NCBI RefSeq assembly: GCF_003316845.1
Contig: NZ_QMIK01000006.1
Location: 186,001 to 250,000 of the forward strand
Length of the DNA: 64,000 nt
Reading direction: 5' to 3'
From: Cognataquiflexum aquatile
GTDB lineage: Bacteria > Bacteroidota > Bacteroidia > Cytophagales > Cyclobacteriaceae
A program made the position numbers and the translations under genes. Shown here piece after piece: positions 9,426 to 18,684 of this stretch. Position 1 is the stretch's first letter. The number at the start of each line of letters is the position of its first letter. Under the pieces are notes generated by a model. It ran no database searches and was not told where the DNA came from. It saw nothing but the letters and a program-made list of their open reading frames with translations.

Positions 9426-11273
9426 TTAATTATCATCCAATTCTTTCAATTCCTCAACGTAGCCTCCGGACAAAATCGGGAACCTATACCAGGTTTTGGG
9501 ATCTACATTGAACTCATCCAAATGAAAGGAAGGCGCAAGACGTTCCCTTTTCCATTGGTTTCGCGACCAAAGCCGGAAGAATTTTTTGATATAAATTTTA
9601 AGTAATTCACTTTCTACGTTGATTTCCTCTTTTAGGATTAGGAAAATATCGACAGGGGATCTTTTATCCCGGATGGCAAGCCTCTCTATTTCGACAATAA
9701 TGGAATAGGGCATCAGATCGGCCTCATCGGTCTGTTGGTTTTCTGAAGGACGGAGTTCAGCGGTCGGCTGAAGACCGTTGACTTTTTTCAAACCAGGATA
9801 ATGGAGTTCAGTCTCGGCCCACCTAAGCCATTGAATTACAAAATGCTTGTCAATTCCTGCTATGGGAGAGATACTTCCACTTGTGTCACCGTCCATAGTT
9901 GTATAGCCCACATCCCCTTCACTTCTATTGGAAGTACTCAAAAGCAAGGCGTTTTTTACATTGGCCAGCATCCAAATAATCGGAGACCTAGCCCTTGCCT
10001 GAATGTTTTGAAGTGCTATGTCATCTTCCTTCCAAGACAGTTTCCTTCCTATGGATTTTTCGATTTTTTCTGTGTATGATTTGACCTCATCGGTGATTTC
10101 CCAATGAAGGAATTCCGCCCCTAAACTTTCCGCCAGATTCTTTGCACTTTGATAGGTGGCAAATGATGAGTTGTCGGATGCCTGATAAGCAGTGGTGAGA
10201 ACCTGTCCAATGATTTCTTTGACGGGATTATTTGTCAAAGGAATAAATGTTGATCCTAACTTTTGAAGGAAGGCAGGTACTCCGAGTTCTTCAACCCCAC
10301 GTCTTACCATTTCCGAAACCAACACAGCAATGGTTGATGAATCTGCTCCACCGCTGAGTGAAAGCACAAAACCTTTGCTTTTGCTTTTTCTCAGGTAATC
10401 AAAGAGGGCTAAAGCAGAAGCCTTTACAAATTCCTCGTTCTTTTGATGCAGGCTTTCGATTTCTGGATAGTCTTCGGTTTGTTTGTTATAATCGAAAATC
10501 AAAACCTGAAAGTCATCAAATGAAAGCAGTTTGTTTTTGAAAATAAGCCTCCCGTTTTTGGAAGCAAGGATTTCCCCATCAAAAATCATTCTTCCGGCCT
10601 CATTTCCAAGGAGGTTGATATAAAAATAAGTGGCGTCAAAAAACCTTGAGCTGTCATTTACTAGCTGTTCCCTCAACAGGCTTTTTCCCATAGCAAAGTG
10701 ACTTGCACTTGGATTGAAGATAATGTCTACTTTTCTTTCTTTGAGTCGATATCCGGGTCTGACCTTTCCCCTCCAGGCATCTTCACAGATTTCAAAGCCA
10801 TATTTTAATCCTTTTTTCTCTAAAACCAGGTCACCGAATGGCACCTGATTTCCGTGAAATTCAAAACTGACCACTTTTCCATGTTCCCATGGGGTAAACC
10901 AGCGAAACTCATAATGTACACCATCTATGGCCATAAATTGCTTGGCTACAAACCCGGTGACTTTTTGGTCTTCCAGGATAGCCACACAATTGTAGACTTT
11001 TTCCTGTATCCTTACCGGAAGCCCTACCGCAATGGTGATTCCATTGGAATAGGGAATTAGCTGTTCAAGTTGTTTAAGTGCTTTTTGGGGATACCAATAG
11101 CTTAAAAATAAATCTTCACTTCCATAGCCTGTAATGGCCAATTCAGGAAAACAGATGAATTCGGCATTCAGGGATTTTGCTTTCTCTATCGCCTGTGTGA
11201 TGTGCCCAAGGTTTCCCGTCCAATCTAAAGGTGTTTGGTTGACAGTGGCACAAGCGATTTTTAATGTTGACAT
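9426..11273 (-). CDS. nadE: Glutamine-dependent NAD+ synthase
   Basis: This two-domain enzyme makes NAD+ from deamido-NAD+, ATP and glutamine. The N-terminal nitrilase-like glutaminase (about residues 1-275) has the catalytic Glu/Lys/Cys set, with the cysteine in GFEICEDAW. The C-terminal synthetase has the ATP pyrophosphatase loop LSLSGGADSST. Length from the ATG at 11273 is 615 residues, normal for the bacterial two-domain type. An upstream TTG at 11306 would add an unlikely 11-residue leader. It lies 43 bp after rnc and 38 bp before lgt. Confidence 0.95.
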   Translation of the reverse strand: MSTLKIACATVNQTPLDWTGNLGHITQAIEKAKSLNAEFICFPELAITGYGSEDLFLSYWYPQKALKQLEQLIPYSNGITIAVGLPVRIQEKVYNCVAILEDQKVTGFVAKQFMAIDGVHYEFRWFTPWEHGKVVSFEFHGNQVPFGDLVLEKKGLKYGFEICEDAWRGKVRPGYRLKERKVDIIFNPSASHFAMGKSLLREQLVNDSSRFFDATYFYINLLGNEAGRMIFDGEILASKNGRLIFKNKLLSFDDFQVLIFDYNKQTEDYPEIESLHQKNEEFVKASALALFDYLRKSKSKGFVLSLSGGADSSTIAVLVSEMVRRGVEELGVPAFLQKLGSTFIPLTNNPVKEIIGQVLTTAYQASDNSSFATYQSAKNLAESLGAEFLHWEITDEVKSYTEKIEKSIGRKLSWKEDDIALQNIQARARSPIIWMLANVKNALLLSTSNRSEGDVGYTTMDGDTSGSISPIAGIDKHFVIQWLRWAETELHYPGLKKVNGLQPTAELRPSENQQTDEADLMPYSIIVEIERLAIRDKRSPVDIFLILKEEINVESELLKIYIKKFFRLWSRNQWKRERLAPSFHLDEFNVDPKTWYRFPILSGGYVEELKELDDN

Positions 11274-11316
11274 TTTACCGGAATAAAAATTTAATTCAAG
11301 CCTCAAAGATACTCTT

Positions 11317-12057
11317 CTAAACAGCTATTTGGAGAATTTCACAGGCATTTTTAGCAGCTTCCTGTTCGGCTTTCTTTTTTGTTGCCCCTTTTCCAATAGC
11401 CAAAAGTTGCCTATTGACATGGAGTTCGACGATAAATTCCTTAAACCTCTGCTCTCCGTTTACTGAAATGGTTTTGAAATCAATTTCGGAATTTTCTCTT
11501 TGTCCCCATTCAATGATTTTACTCTTGAAATTGGTCGTAGTGGTAATTATATTATCCAAATCGAAATGGATGATGATCCTTTTCAAGATGAATTTCTTAC
11601 AAAAATGAAAATCCCTATCCAAGTAAACGGCCCCTACAATAGCTTCAAGAGCATCTCCATAAAGTGATTTGTGTGAACTGAGATTTTTGCCCTTGTATTC
11701 CTCGCTGATGATTTTTGAGAGTCCGATTTTTATGGCAATCTGGTTGAGGGCTTCCCTGTTTACCATCCGGCTTCTCGTTTCTGTAAGGAAACCTTCGTCT
11801 CTGTAGGGGTATTTGATGAAAAGAAATTCAGCCACTACCGCACCCAAAACAGCATCACCTAGGTATTCCAGCCTTTCATTGGAAATTTTCATTCCATTGA
11901 TTGATTCCTCTGCTGCGGATGCATGCTTGATGGCAAGTTTGTAGAGGGTCAAATTAAAAGGCTTGCTTCCAACCATATGTTTGATGGAGGAGGCAAGCCT
12001 TTTTTCGTATTTGGAATAAAACAGTGACCTAAGCCGTAGTAATCTGGACAGTTTCAA
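11317..12057 (-). CDS. rnc: Ribonuclease III
   Basis: This double-stranded RNA endonuclease acts in rRNA and mRNA processing. The catalytic signature is NERLEYLGDAVLGAVVAEFL. The second acidic site is in SLYGDALEAIVGAVYLD, and a C-terminal double-stranded RNA-binding domain ends with KKKAEQEAAKNACEIL. Length is 246 residues. The start appears to be TTG at 12057, 2 bp after the fabF stop, and no ATG is available before the conserved N-terminal helices. Rnc, fabF and acpP are often linked in bacteria, which supports the call. Confidence 0.95.
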   Translation of the reverse strand: MKLSRLLRLRSLFYSKYEKRLASSIKHMVGSKPFNLTLYKLAIKHASAAEESINGMKISNERLEYLGDAVLGAVVAEFLFIKYPYRDEGFLTETRSRMVNREALNQIAIKIGLSKIISEEYKGKNLSSHKSLYGDALEAIVGAVYLDRDFHFCKKFILKRIIIHFDLDNIITTTTNFKSKIIEWGQRENSEIDFKTISVNGEQRFKEFIVELHVNRQLLAIGKGATKKKAEQEAAKNACEILQIAV

Positions 12058-12059
12058 TG

Positions 12060-13313
12060 TTACTCGGTTATTTTTTTGAAGATGATGGAAGCATTATGCC
12101 CACCAAATCCAAAGGTATTACTCAATGCTGCCCTGATTTCTCTTTTTTGGGCTTTATTGAAAGTCAGGTTCAATCTAGGATCAAACTCCTCATCATCCGT
12201 AAAGTGGTTGATGGTAGGGGGGATGAGACTATTTTTAATGGCAAGGATGGAAGCAATAGCTTCGATGGCACCTGCCGCACCGAGGAGGTGCCCTGTCATT
12301 GACTTGGTACTGCTTATATTGATTTTATAAGCATGTTCGCCGAATACCTTTTGAATTGCTTTTACCTCACTGATATCTCCGAGAGGAGTGGAAGTACCGT
12401 GTACATTGACATAGTCAATATCCTCGGGCTGCATTTCTGCATCCTCGAGTGCATGCTTCATCACATTGGACGCGCCTTCTCCTTCAGGATGGGGAGCGGT
12501 TATATGATAAGCATCAGCAGTCATTCCGCCACCTACCAGTTCAGCGTATATTTTTGCCCCACGGGCCTTTGCATGTTCATAATCTTCTAAGATCAGACAT
12601 CCGGCGCCTTCACCAAGGACAAATCCATCTCTGTCTTTGTCAAAAGGTCGGGAAGCGGTCGTGGGAGAATCATTTCTTTGGGAAAGGGCTTTCAAGGCAT
12701 TAAAACCGCCTACACCTGCTTCGGTAATGGTAGCTTCTGTACCACCTGTGATGAAGATGTCTGCTTTGTTTAGCCTGATATAATTGAAAGCATCAATAAT
12801 GGCGTTTGTGGCTGAAGCACAAGCCGAAACTGTTACAAAATTTGGTCCTCTAAATCCGTATCTGATCGAAATGAAACCTGCGCAGATGTCAGCTATCATT
12901 TTAGGGATAAAGAAGGGGTTGAATCTCGGGGTGCCATCTCCTCGTGCAAAGTCGGTCACCTCATCCTGAAAAGACCTGAGACCGCCAATACCCGAACCCA
13001 TGATCACTCCGGCTCTGTGTAAGTTGATTTTTTCTAGATCAAGACCTGCATCTTTGATCGCCTCATCAGCGGCAATAAGCCCCATCTGAGTAAAAAGATC
13101 CATTTTTCGGGCTTCCTTTCTATCAATAAACTGCTCGACGTCAAGATTCTTGACCTCGCATGCAAATTGGGTTTTGAAAAGGGTAGCATCGAACCTAGTA
13201 ATAGGTGCAGCACCGCTTACACCAGTTGACAAACTGTTCCAGAATTCCGGAACAGTATTTCCAATCGGTGTAAGGGCACCTAAACCTGTTACTACAACTC
13301 TTCTTAAATTCAT
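12060..13313 (-). CDS. fabF: Beta-ketoacyl-ACP synthase II
   Basis: FabF condenses malonyl-ACP with a growing acyl chain in fatty-acid elongation. The 417-residue length is typical. The catalytic triad is visible: Cys in TVSACASATNAI, His in VNVHGTSTPLGD, and His in KSMTGHLLGAAGAIEA. The C-terminal NTFGFGGHNASI is also typical. It lies 22 bp after acpP, its carrier protein, and 2 bp before rnc. Confidence 0.97.
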   Translation of the reverse strand: MNLRRVVVTGLGALTPIGNTVPEFWNSLSTGVSGAAPITRFDATLFKTQFACEVKNLDVEQFIDRKEARKMDLFTQMGLIAADEAIKDAGLDLEKINLHRAGVIMGSGIGGLRSFQDEVTDFARGDGTPRFNPFFIPKMIADICAGFISIRYGFRGPNFVTVSACASATNAIIDAFNYIRLNKADIFITGGTEATITEAGVGGFNALKALSQRNDSPTTASRPFDKDRDGFVLGEGAGCLILEDYEHAKARGAKIYAELVGGGMTADAYHITAPHPEGEGASNVMKHALEDAEMQPEDIDYVNVHGTSTPLGDISEVKAIQKVFGEHAYKINISSTKSMTGHLLGAAGAIEAIASILAIKNSLIPPTINHFTDDEEFDPRLNLTFNKAQKREIRAALSNTFGFGGHNASIIFKKITE

Positions 13314-13335
13314 AAATGAATTTTGAATGAATATT

Positions 13336-13572
13336 TTATTTTACGTTTGCCTCCAGATAGCTGATAGCCTGACCCACTGTACCGATTTGCTCAGCTTGGT
13401 CATCTGGAATAGAAAGGTTGAATTCTTTTTCGAATTCCATAATGAGCTCAACTGTATCCAGTGAGTCTGCACCAAGATCATTAGTGAAGCTAGCCTCGGG
13501 AGTTACTTCAGATTCTTCAACGCCTAATTTATCAACGATAATGGCTTTAACTTTTTGTGCAATTTCAGACAT
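13336..13572 (-). CDS. acpP: Acyl carrier protein
   Basis: This 78-residue acidic protein has the phosphopantetheine attachment motif [12 protein letters not shown], with the modified serine at residue 37. It carries acyl chains for FabF and other fatty-acid and lipid enzymes. First gene of the run acpP-fabF-rnc-nadE-lgt, so its promoter should lie in the 150-bp divergent gap 13573-13723. Confidence 0.97.
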   Translation of the reverse strand: MSEIAQKVKAIIVDKLGVEESEVTPEASFTNDLGADSLDTVELIMEFEKEFNLSIPDDQAEQIGTVGQAISYLEANVK

Positions 13573-13694
13573 TTTTCGAATAGTTTAATTTAAAACACTT
13601 CGCAAAGAAATAGATTTAAAACCTTATTGCCAAAAAAATGCCGTACCTAAATTGAAGATATTATTTAGGGCGTCAGAAGTTGATAGATTATTTT

Positions 13695-13702
13695 TAATTT
13701 TG
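13695..13702 (+). promoter_or_regulatory. Bacteroidota-type -7 element TAATTTTG
   Basis: A perfect match to the Bacteroidota -7 consensus TAnnTTTG lies 22 bp before the start codon of the IPExxxVDY gene. I did not find a well-spaced -33 TTTG, so this is a tentative promoter for the IPExxxVDY-pyk pair. Confidence 0.45.
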
Positions 13703-13723
13703 TTTGGTTAAATTCTTCCACAA

Positions 13724-14152
13724 ATGAGGAAAAGCAGATTAATTGTAGAACACCTGTATGAATTTGAACTTCTTGGTTTTGTGGCCCCTGTCAAGGACTA
13801 CAAACTGGCCTGGATCGTCAATACTTCTTTAGATTTGAAATTGGCCAAAATCGAAGATTATGAACTCGAATTTATAAACGGTACCAGACTCTGTGTTTCC
13901 CAATATAAATGTGAAAAAGAAAACGGATTCATTCAGCTACTGAAAAACAAATCCTTTGTCCCTGATACCCATTCCTTATACCTCATTCCTGAATTGAAAA
14001 TCTTTGATTACTTCCTTCTCATCCAAGATTTTACTTCAGAAGTAGATATTAATGACTATATTGAGCGCCTTTCGAGCAATGCATTAATCCAAAATGTAGT
14101 CAAACTCGACATCGACAAAATCAAATCAAAAGAAAATCTATTAACCTATTAA
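13724..14152 (+). CDS. IPExxxVDY family protein
   Basis: This small protein of 142 residues is typical of Bacteroidota. The name motif appears as IPELKIFDYFLLIQD near residues 86-100, with the VDY valine replaced. The N-terminal IVEHLYEFELLGFVAP and the patch NTSLDLKLAKIEDYELEF also fit the family. No function is established. It lies 13 bp before pyk on the same strand, so the two are probably cotranscribed. Confidence 0.85.
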   Translation: MRKSRLIVEHLYEFELLGFVAPVKDYKLAWIVNTSLDLKLAKIEDYELEFINGTRLCVSQYKCEKENGFIQLLKNKSFVPDTHSLYLIPELKIFDYFLLIQDFTSEVDINDYIERLSSNALIQNVVKLDIDKIKSKENLLTY

Positions 14153-14165
14153 AACCCAATATTCT

Positions 14166-15596
14166 ATGAGTATTGCTCTTTATAATAAGACAAAAATATT
14201 AGCTACTATCGGTCCTGCGTCCAACAATATTGACACTTTGAGAAGTCTAGCCAATGCAGGGGCCAACGTTTTCAGACTTAATTTTTCTCATGGTACTCAC
14301 GCCCAGCATGCTGAAGTGATCAAAATGATCCGTGAAATCAATGAAAAACTTACCGTCAAAATCGGAATTCTTCAAGATCTCCAGGGTCCAAAAATCCGCG
14401 TAGGCGAAATGGAAAACGGTGGAGTGCAGATCGTTCCGGGAGGAAAAATCACCATCACCAACGATCCTGTTGTCGGCAATGCCGAGCTTGTCAGTACCGT
14501 CTATGAAAATCTTCCAAATGATGTAAAATCAGGCGACAGGATACTGATCGATGATGGTAATATCGAACTTGCTGTCAATAATACAGACGGCAAAAATGTC
14601 CGCTGCGTGGTCATCCATGGCGGTATTTTGAAATCAAGAAAAGGCATCAACCTACCCAATACCAAAGTTTCCGCACCTTCTCTTACTGAAAAAGACCTTG
14701 AAGACTTAGAGTTTGGTTTGGCCAATGACGTGGACTGGATTGCACTTTCATTTGTGAGGTCCGTGGATGATATCATTGATTTGAGGGAAAGAATCACCAA
14801 AGCTGGAAAGAGCTGTAAAATAGTGGCCAAAATTGAAAAGCCCGAAGCCCTACAGAATATAGAATCCATCATCGAGGCGACAGATGCCATCATGGTGGCG
14901 AGAGGAGACCTCGGGGTGGAAATGCCAATGGAAACCGTTCCACTATGGCAGAAGAAAATGGTAACGCTATGTAAAGTTGCCTGCAAGCCGGTAATCATCG
15001 CCACTCAAATGCTTGAAAGTATGACCACCCATCCAAGACCAACCAGGGCAGAGACCAATGACGTTGCCACTGCTGTATTGGATGGCGCAGATGCAGTGAT
15101 GCTTTCTGCAGAAACAGCCTCAGGGCAGTTTCCTGTCAATGCTGTCAAAGCAATGAGTACCATTATCAATTACATTGAAACCAACGAGGATGTTTTCCAT
15201 CATCTTTATAAAATAGAAGAAAACGATCCCAATTTCCTCAGCAAAAACCTCACTTTGATGGCTGCAAGGCTTTCTAGAAATGTGAAAGCCAAAGCCTTGG
15301 TCGGAATTACAACCTCAGGTCAGACACCATTGAGATTGGCTTCCTTCCGACCTCTTGCCAATCTTTTGATATTTACCAGAAACAAAAACCTTTTGACCCA
15401 ATTGAGTTTGGTTTGGGGAGTGAGGGCTTATTATTATGAGAGTAGCACTTCGACAGATGCCACTTTTATGGATATCCAAGACCAGTTGAAAAAGGACGGC
15501 TATGTCAAAATCGGTGACATCATCATCAATACTGCCAGTATGCCTTTGAAAGAAAAAGGAAAAACCAATATGCTTAAAATCCACCTTGTGGAATAA
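14166..15596 (+). CDS. pyk: Pyruvate kinase
   Basis: This enzyme makes pyruvate and ATP from phosphoenolpyruvate and ADP in the last step of glycolysis. Hallmarks are TKILATIGPAS, FRLNFSHG, the signature IVAKIEKPEAL, MVARGDLGVEMP, and QMLESMTTHPRPTRAE. The C-terminal regulatory-type domain ends near residue 476. Length is normal. It is followed by a strong terminator. The same window also encodes phosphofructokinase. Confidence 0.97.
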   Translation: MSIALYNKTKILATIGPASNNIDTLRSLANAGANVFRLNFSHGTHAQHAEVIKMIREINEKLTVKIGILQDLQGPKIRVGEMENGGVQIVPGGKITITNDPVVGNAELVSTVYENLPNDVKSGDRILIDDGNIELAVNNTDGKNVRCVVIHGGILKSRKGINLPNTKVSAPSLTEKDLEDLEFGLANDVDWIALSFVRSVDDIIDLRERITKAGKSCKIVAKIEKPEALQNIESIIEATDAIMVARGDLGVEMPMETVPLWQKKMVTLCKVACKPVIIATQMLESMTTHPRPTRAETNDVATAVLDGADAVMLSAETASGQFPVNAVKAMSTIINYIETNEDVFHHLYKIEENDPNFLSKNLTLMAARLSRNVKAKALVGITTSGQTPLRLASFRPLANLLIFTRNKNLLTQLSLVWGVRAYYYESSTSTDATFMDIQDQLKKDGYVKIGDIIINTASMPLKEKGKTNMLKIHLVE

Positions 15597-15614
15597 ATTC
15601 AGTCAGATTGCATT

Positions 15615-15645
15615 AAAAAAGGCTTCCATCTCGGAGGCCTTTTTT
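15615..15645. terminator. Bidirectional intrinsic terminator after pyk
   Basis: A GC-containing hairpin (GGCTTCC with GGAGGCC, one G-T pair) is flanked by an A-run on the left and a T-run on the right. It lies between the convergent pyk and RqcH genes and would work in both directions. Confidence 0.85.
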
Positions 15646-15680
15646 GTTTGTTTTATTGCTTAATTTTTTTCTTACTGATG

Positions 15681-17252
15681 TTAATTATTGTCTTCTTTTG
15701 GTCCGGTAGGCTTTACCATCAGCACATTTTCTTTTTCGACCATTACTGCTCCGGGTGGTGTTCCTTTTACTTTTCTCACAAACTTGGCCGGAGTATACAT
15801 CACAGGAGAAAGGCTTTCGTTTTTGTTTTTTGAATAATACGCTGCCAATTCAGCCGCTCTTTCCAAAACTGTTTTCGGAAAATTGATGCCTGAGCGGTAT
15901 TTGATCAGCACATGTGATCCGGATACGTCTTTGGCATGAAGCCATAAATCTTCCTTCCAGGCAAAATTGCGAAGCATATCGTCATTGGATTTTGCTGATT
16001 TTCCGACAAGAACCTCAAAGCCTTCGATTTCAAATCTTTTGAACGGTACCTGTTCCTCCTGTTCCTTTGATTTAGGAGTCAGGTGGTTGTTTTTGACAAA
16101 ATCCCGAAGGCTCCTAAAGTCTTTAAACCCTTCGATTTCTTCTAGCCACGAAGCTGTCTGTAGGGATAGTTTTTCTTTTTCCGCAAGGTTTTGGGAAAGT
16201 TGTTCAATTTCTTTCTTTCTGTTTTTGGATTTGCGATAGAGGTTTTCGGCATACTTTTGAGGACTTTGTCCCACCTTGAGTTTGAAAATCTCCTTTTTTC
16301 CTGAGTAGAAATTAAAAAGCGATATCTGTTCGGTATTGGGTTCTATCGCATGGAGATTGGCCATGATTACATCTGCCACTTGAGAAGGCGGGGTCTCATG
16401 GAGAAGTTGCTCCAATCTTTCCCCGGTCTTTTGGATGTAGGACTTCGTTCTCTTTTGTTGTTCCTGAAGCTGCTTCAGCCAAGAATGTTTTTCTTTTTCA
16501 AATGACTGGATGACTACCCTATATCTGAAAAGTTCATTACATGCTTTGATAGGATCAGAAGTCTTAAATATTGCTTCCTTCTCAGGGAGCAAAGACAGGA
16601 GATATTCATTTTCATCGCTGATGATGGCATATAGCGGGCTCTCCAACATATCCAAAAGTTCCTGCATCAACTCCCATTTCTCTTCTAATCCGGCCTCTAT
16701 ATAGCCTTGGTTTTTGAGCCATTCTCTTGGGATTTTTCCCAGAGTCGGCAAGAATTTTGAGGCATTGCCTTCCAATGAGGAGAAAGTATTCCAGTCTAAT
16801 TGGAGGTTTTTTGAAAGATCGGAGACCAACAGGTTTTTGTCATCCCTCAATTCGTTCCTAAACAACAAAGACGGTAAGGCTTCTTCTTTTGGATAAAAAA
16901 GGATGTTACTTCTCGTTCCGTGAAGCTTGAAAACTATTTTGTCACCGGAATCCAAATAGGCTATAAATGCCCTTTCAAAATTGATGACATCGATCTTGCT
17001 GATCTTTTTTCCGATGATTTCAGGGAAAAGGGAAACAGTATTTCTTTTGCTTCTTTTGAAATTGTCGGGAAAGGAAAGACAGGAAATTGAAGGAAGCAGG
17101 TTGGCCCGAATGAAAATATCCTCACCATCTTTCGTACAGCCGATTACCAATTCGTCTTTATTTTGGGAAAAACATTCCACAATCTCAGCGCCTGAAAAGG
17201 TTTTATCCAGCTCTGGGCAAAGGAATTTTAAAAAGTGGAAATTGAAGTGCAT
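15681..17252 (-). CDS. rqcH: RqcH-like NFACT (fibronectin-binding A homologue) protein
   Basis: This 523-residue protein has an NFACT-N region, a long central coiled coil (about residues 240-370, rich in Lys/Glu/Gln), and a C-terminal NFACT-R/DUF814 domain with EDLWLHAKDVSGSHVLIKY. Bacterial RqcH binds stalled 50S-peptidyl-tRNA complexes and adds alanine tails that mark the nascent chain for degradation. Earlier annotations call this family fibronectin-binding protein. It is last in a minus-strand run and starts 2 bp after the MBL hydrolase gene. The assignment to RqcH rather than another NFACT protein is by overall architecture. Confidence 0.85.
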   Translation of the reverse strand: MHFNFHFLKFLCPELDKTFSGAEIVECFSQNKDELVIGCTKDGEDIFIRANLLPSISCLSFPDNFKRSKRNTVSLFPEIIGKKISKIDVINFERAFIAYLDSGDKIVFKLHGTRSNILFYPKEEALPSLLFRNELRDDKNLLVSDLSKNLQLDWNTFSSLEGNASKFLPTLGKIPREWLKNQGYIEAGLEEKWELMQELLDMLESPLYAIISDENEYLLSLLPEKEAIFKTSDPIKACNELFRYRVVIQSFEKEKHSWLKQLQEQQKRTKSYIQKTGERLEQLLHETPPSQVADVIMANLHAIEPNTEQISLFNFYSGKKEIFKLKVGQSPQKYAENLYRKSKNRKKEIEQLSQNLAEKEKLSLQTASWLEEIEGFKDFRSLRDFVKNNHLTPKSKEQEEQVPFKRFEIEGFEVLVGKSAKSNDDMLRNFAWKEDLWLHAKDVSGSHVLIKYRSGINFPKTVLERAAELAAYYSKNKNESLSPVMYTPAKFVRKVKGTPPGAVMVEKENVLMVKPTGPKEDNN

Positions 17253-17254
17253 CG

Positions 17255-18016
17255 TTAAAGGGAGATTTTCAATCCATCAAAAGCGAGATGGATATGAGGA
17301 GGTAATGTTTTTTCCACCTCTTGGTGCGTGCCCAGGCGGTGGCTGATGTGTGTAAAATAGGCCAATTCAGGCTTGATCAGGTGCACGAGTTGGATTGCCT
17401 CCTCCAAGGTGAAGTGAGAAAGATGGTGTGATTGCTGTAGGGCATTCAGCACAAGGACTTTGGTTCCTTTTATTTTTTCAAGTTCAGTGTCATCAATGTA
17501 TTTGGCATCTGTGATATAAGTAAAATCTCCAAACCTAAACCCAAATACAGGTAATCTATAATGAAGCACCTGAATCGGGACGACCTGGATTCCTTCTGCG
17601 GAAAAAGGTTCGTTGACGATTTCATGGGTAATCACCGAAGGAACTCCAGGGTACCTCACTTCCTCAAATATGTAGGCAAATTCACGCTTGATCTGATTGA
17701 GGACTTTTTTGGTCCCATAGATTGGCATGTCTTTTTTTTGAAGGAAATTATAGGAGCGGATATCATCCAGTCCGCCCGTGTGGTCTTTATGCTCATGGGT
17801 AAAAAGTACCGCATCCAGATGATGGATTTTTTCCCTGATCATTTGTTGTCTGAAGTCGGGACCTGTATCTACGACAAGGCTTTTGCCTTCTATTTCCAGG
17901 TGGATCGAACTTCTCAATCTTTTATCCCGGTAATCAAGTGAACTGCACACCGGACAGTCACAGGCTATCACGGGTACGCCCTGAGAAGTGCCTGTGCCTA
18001 AGAATGTGACCTTCAA
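17255..18016 (-). CDS. MBL-fold metallo-hydrolase, PhnP-like
   Basis: This 253-residue metallo-beta-lactamase-fold enzyme begins with MKVTFLGTGTSQGVPVIACD. Two early CxC-like cysteines (CDCPVC) recall the zinc site of PhnP. The metal motif THEHKDHTGGLDD is intact, and further ligands appear in YITDAKYID and FTHISHRLG. PhnP-like proteins hydrolyse cyclic phosphodiesters, but the substrate here is unknown. The start is TTG at 18016 and overlaps the stop of the preceding gene (TTGA). Confidence 0.88.
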   Translation of the reverse strand: MKVTFLGTGTSQGVPVIACDCPVCSSLDYRDKRLRSSIHLEIEGKSLVVDTGPDFRQQMIREKIHHLDAVLFTHEHKDHTGGLDDIRSYNFLQKKDMPIYGTKKVLNQIKREFAYIFEEVRYPGVPSVITHEIVNEPFSAEGIQVVPIQVLHYRLPVFGFRFGDFTYITDAKYIDDTELEKIKGTKVLVLNALQQSHHLSHFTLEEAIQLVHLIKPELAYFTHISHRLGTHQEVEKTLPPHIHLAFDGLKISL

Positions 18017-18291
18017 AGTTTTAGTTCGGTTTGTTGTAATTCGGAAATTAAATCCTGCAGTTTTTTATCTGAAAAATCTTTGGGGCTGAACCCCAACTCT
18101 TTGATAATATCGAGCAAGGTATTGATCTTGCCTTCTAAGGTATAATATTTATTGACGATGACGATCTTGTTTTCTTTGAGAACACAATATCCTGATTTGA
18201 AATTTCCTTTTTCATACCTCAAAATATATTCTGATGAGGCAAAGAGATCTTCGATTTTGTCCAGAAAGTTTTTTGTGTATTTGACTGTCAT
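18013..18291 (-). CDS. Conserved small protein of unknown function
   Basis: This 92-residue protein has no signal peptide or membrane segment and I do not recognise its family. It has a compact alpha/beta look: helix NFLDKIEDLFASS, strands with GNFKSGYCVLKENKIVIVNKYY, then helical segments. It lies 15 bp after the response-regulator gene and overlaps the MBL hydrolase start, so it belongs to the same operon. Its tight position suggests a soluble housekeeping accessory. Confidence 0.7.
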   Translation of the reverse strand: MTVKYTKNFLDKIEDLFASSEYILRYEKGNFKSGYCVLKENKIVIVNKYYTLEGKINTLLDIIKELGFSPKDFSDKKLQDLISELQQTELKL

Positions 18292-18306
18292 TCCGGTTCT
18301 TTCTAT

Positions 18307-18684
18307 TTAAGAAAGGTGTTTTCTTACAGTTGCAAGTAACAAATCATAATCCAATGGTTTTTGGATGTAGTCATTGAGGCCTGCTTTTTTGAAATCATCC
18401 AGCGTGTAGTTTTTGTAATTCCCTGTAATAGCGACGATCGGAATGTTTGCTTTGTTTTTGTCCTCCAGGGCCCGGATGGTTTTTGTACATTCTATCCCGT
18501 CCATGACAGGCATGTTGATATCCATCAAAATCAAATCAAAATCCTCATTCAAAAGTTTTTCCAAAACTTGCTTGCCGTTTTTGACAGCTGTAATTCTATA
18601 TTTCTCGAAAAGGAGTACGTTCTTGGTAAGGTTTATTATAACAGAACTGTCTTCTGCTACCAAAACTTTCTTATTTTCCGTCAT
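18307..18684 (-). CDS. Single-domain response regulator
   Basis: This 125-residue receiver domain has no output domain. The acidic pocket is AEDSS, the phospho-acceptor aspartate is in DLILMDINMPVMDG, the switch threonine is in IVAITGN, and the conserved lysine is in YIQKPL. It resembles CheY or Spo0F-type relay proteins. The gene starts inside the stop of the REC-Hpt gene (4-bp overlap), so the two are made together and probably exchange phosphate. Confidence 0.92.
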   Translation of the reverse strand: MTENKKVLVAEDSSVIINLTKNVLLFEKYRITAVKNGKQVLEKLLNEDFDLILMDINMPVMDGIECTKTIRALEDKNKANIPIVAITGNYKNYTLDDFKKAGLNDYIQKPLDYDLLLATVRKHLS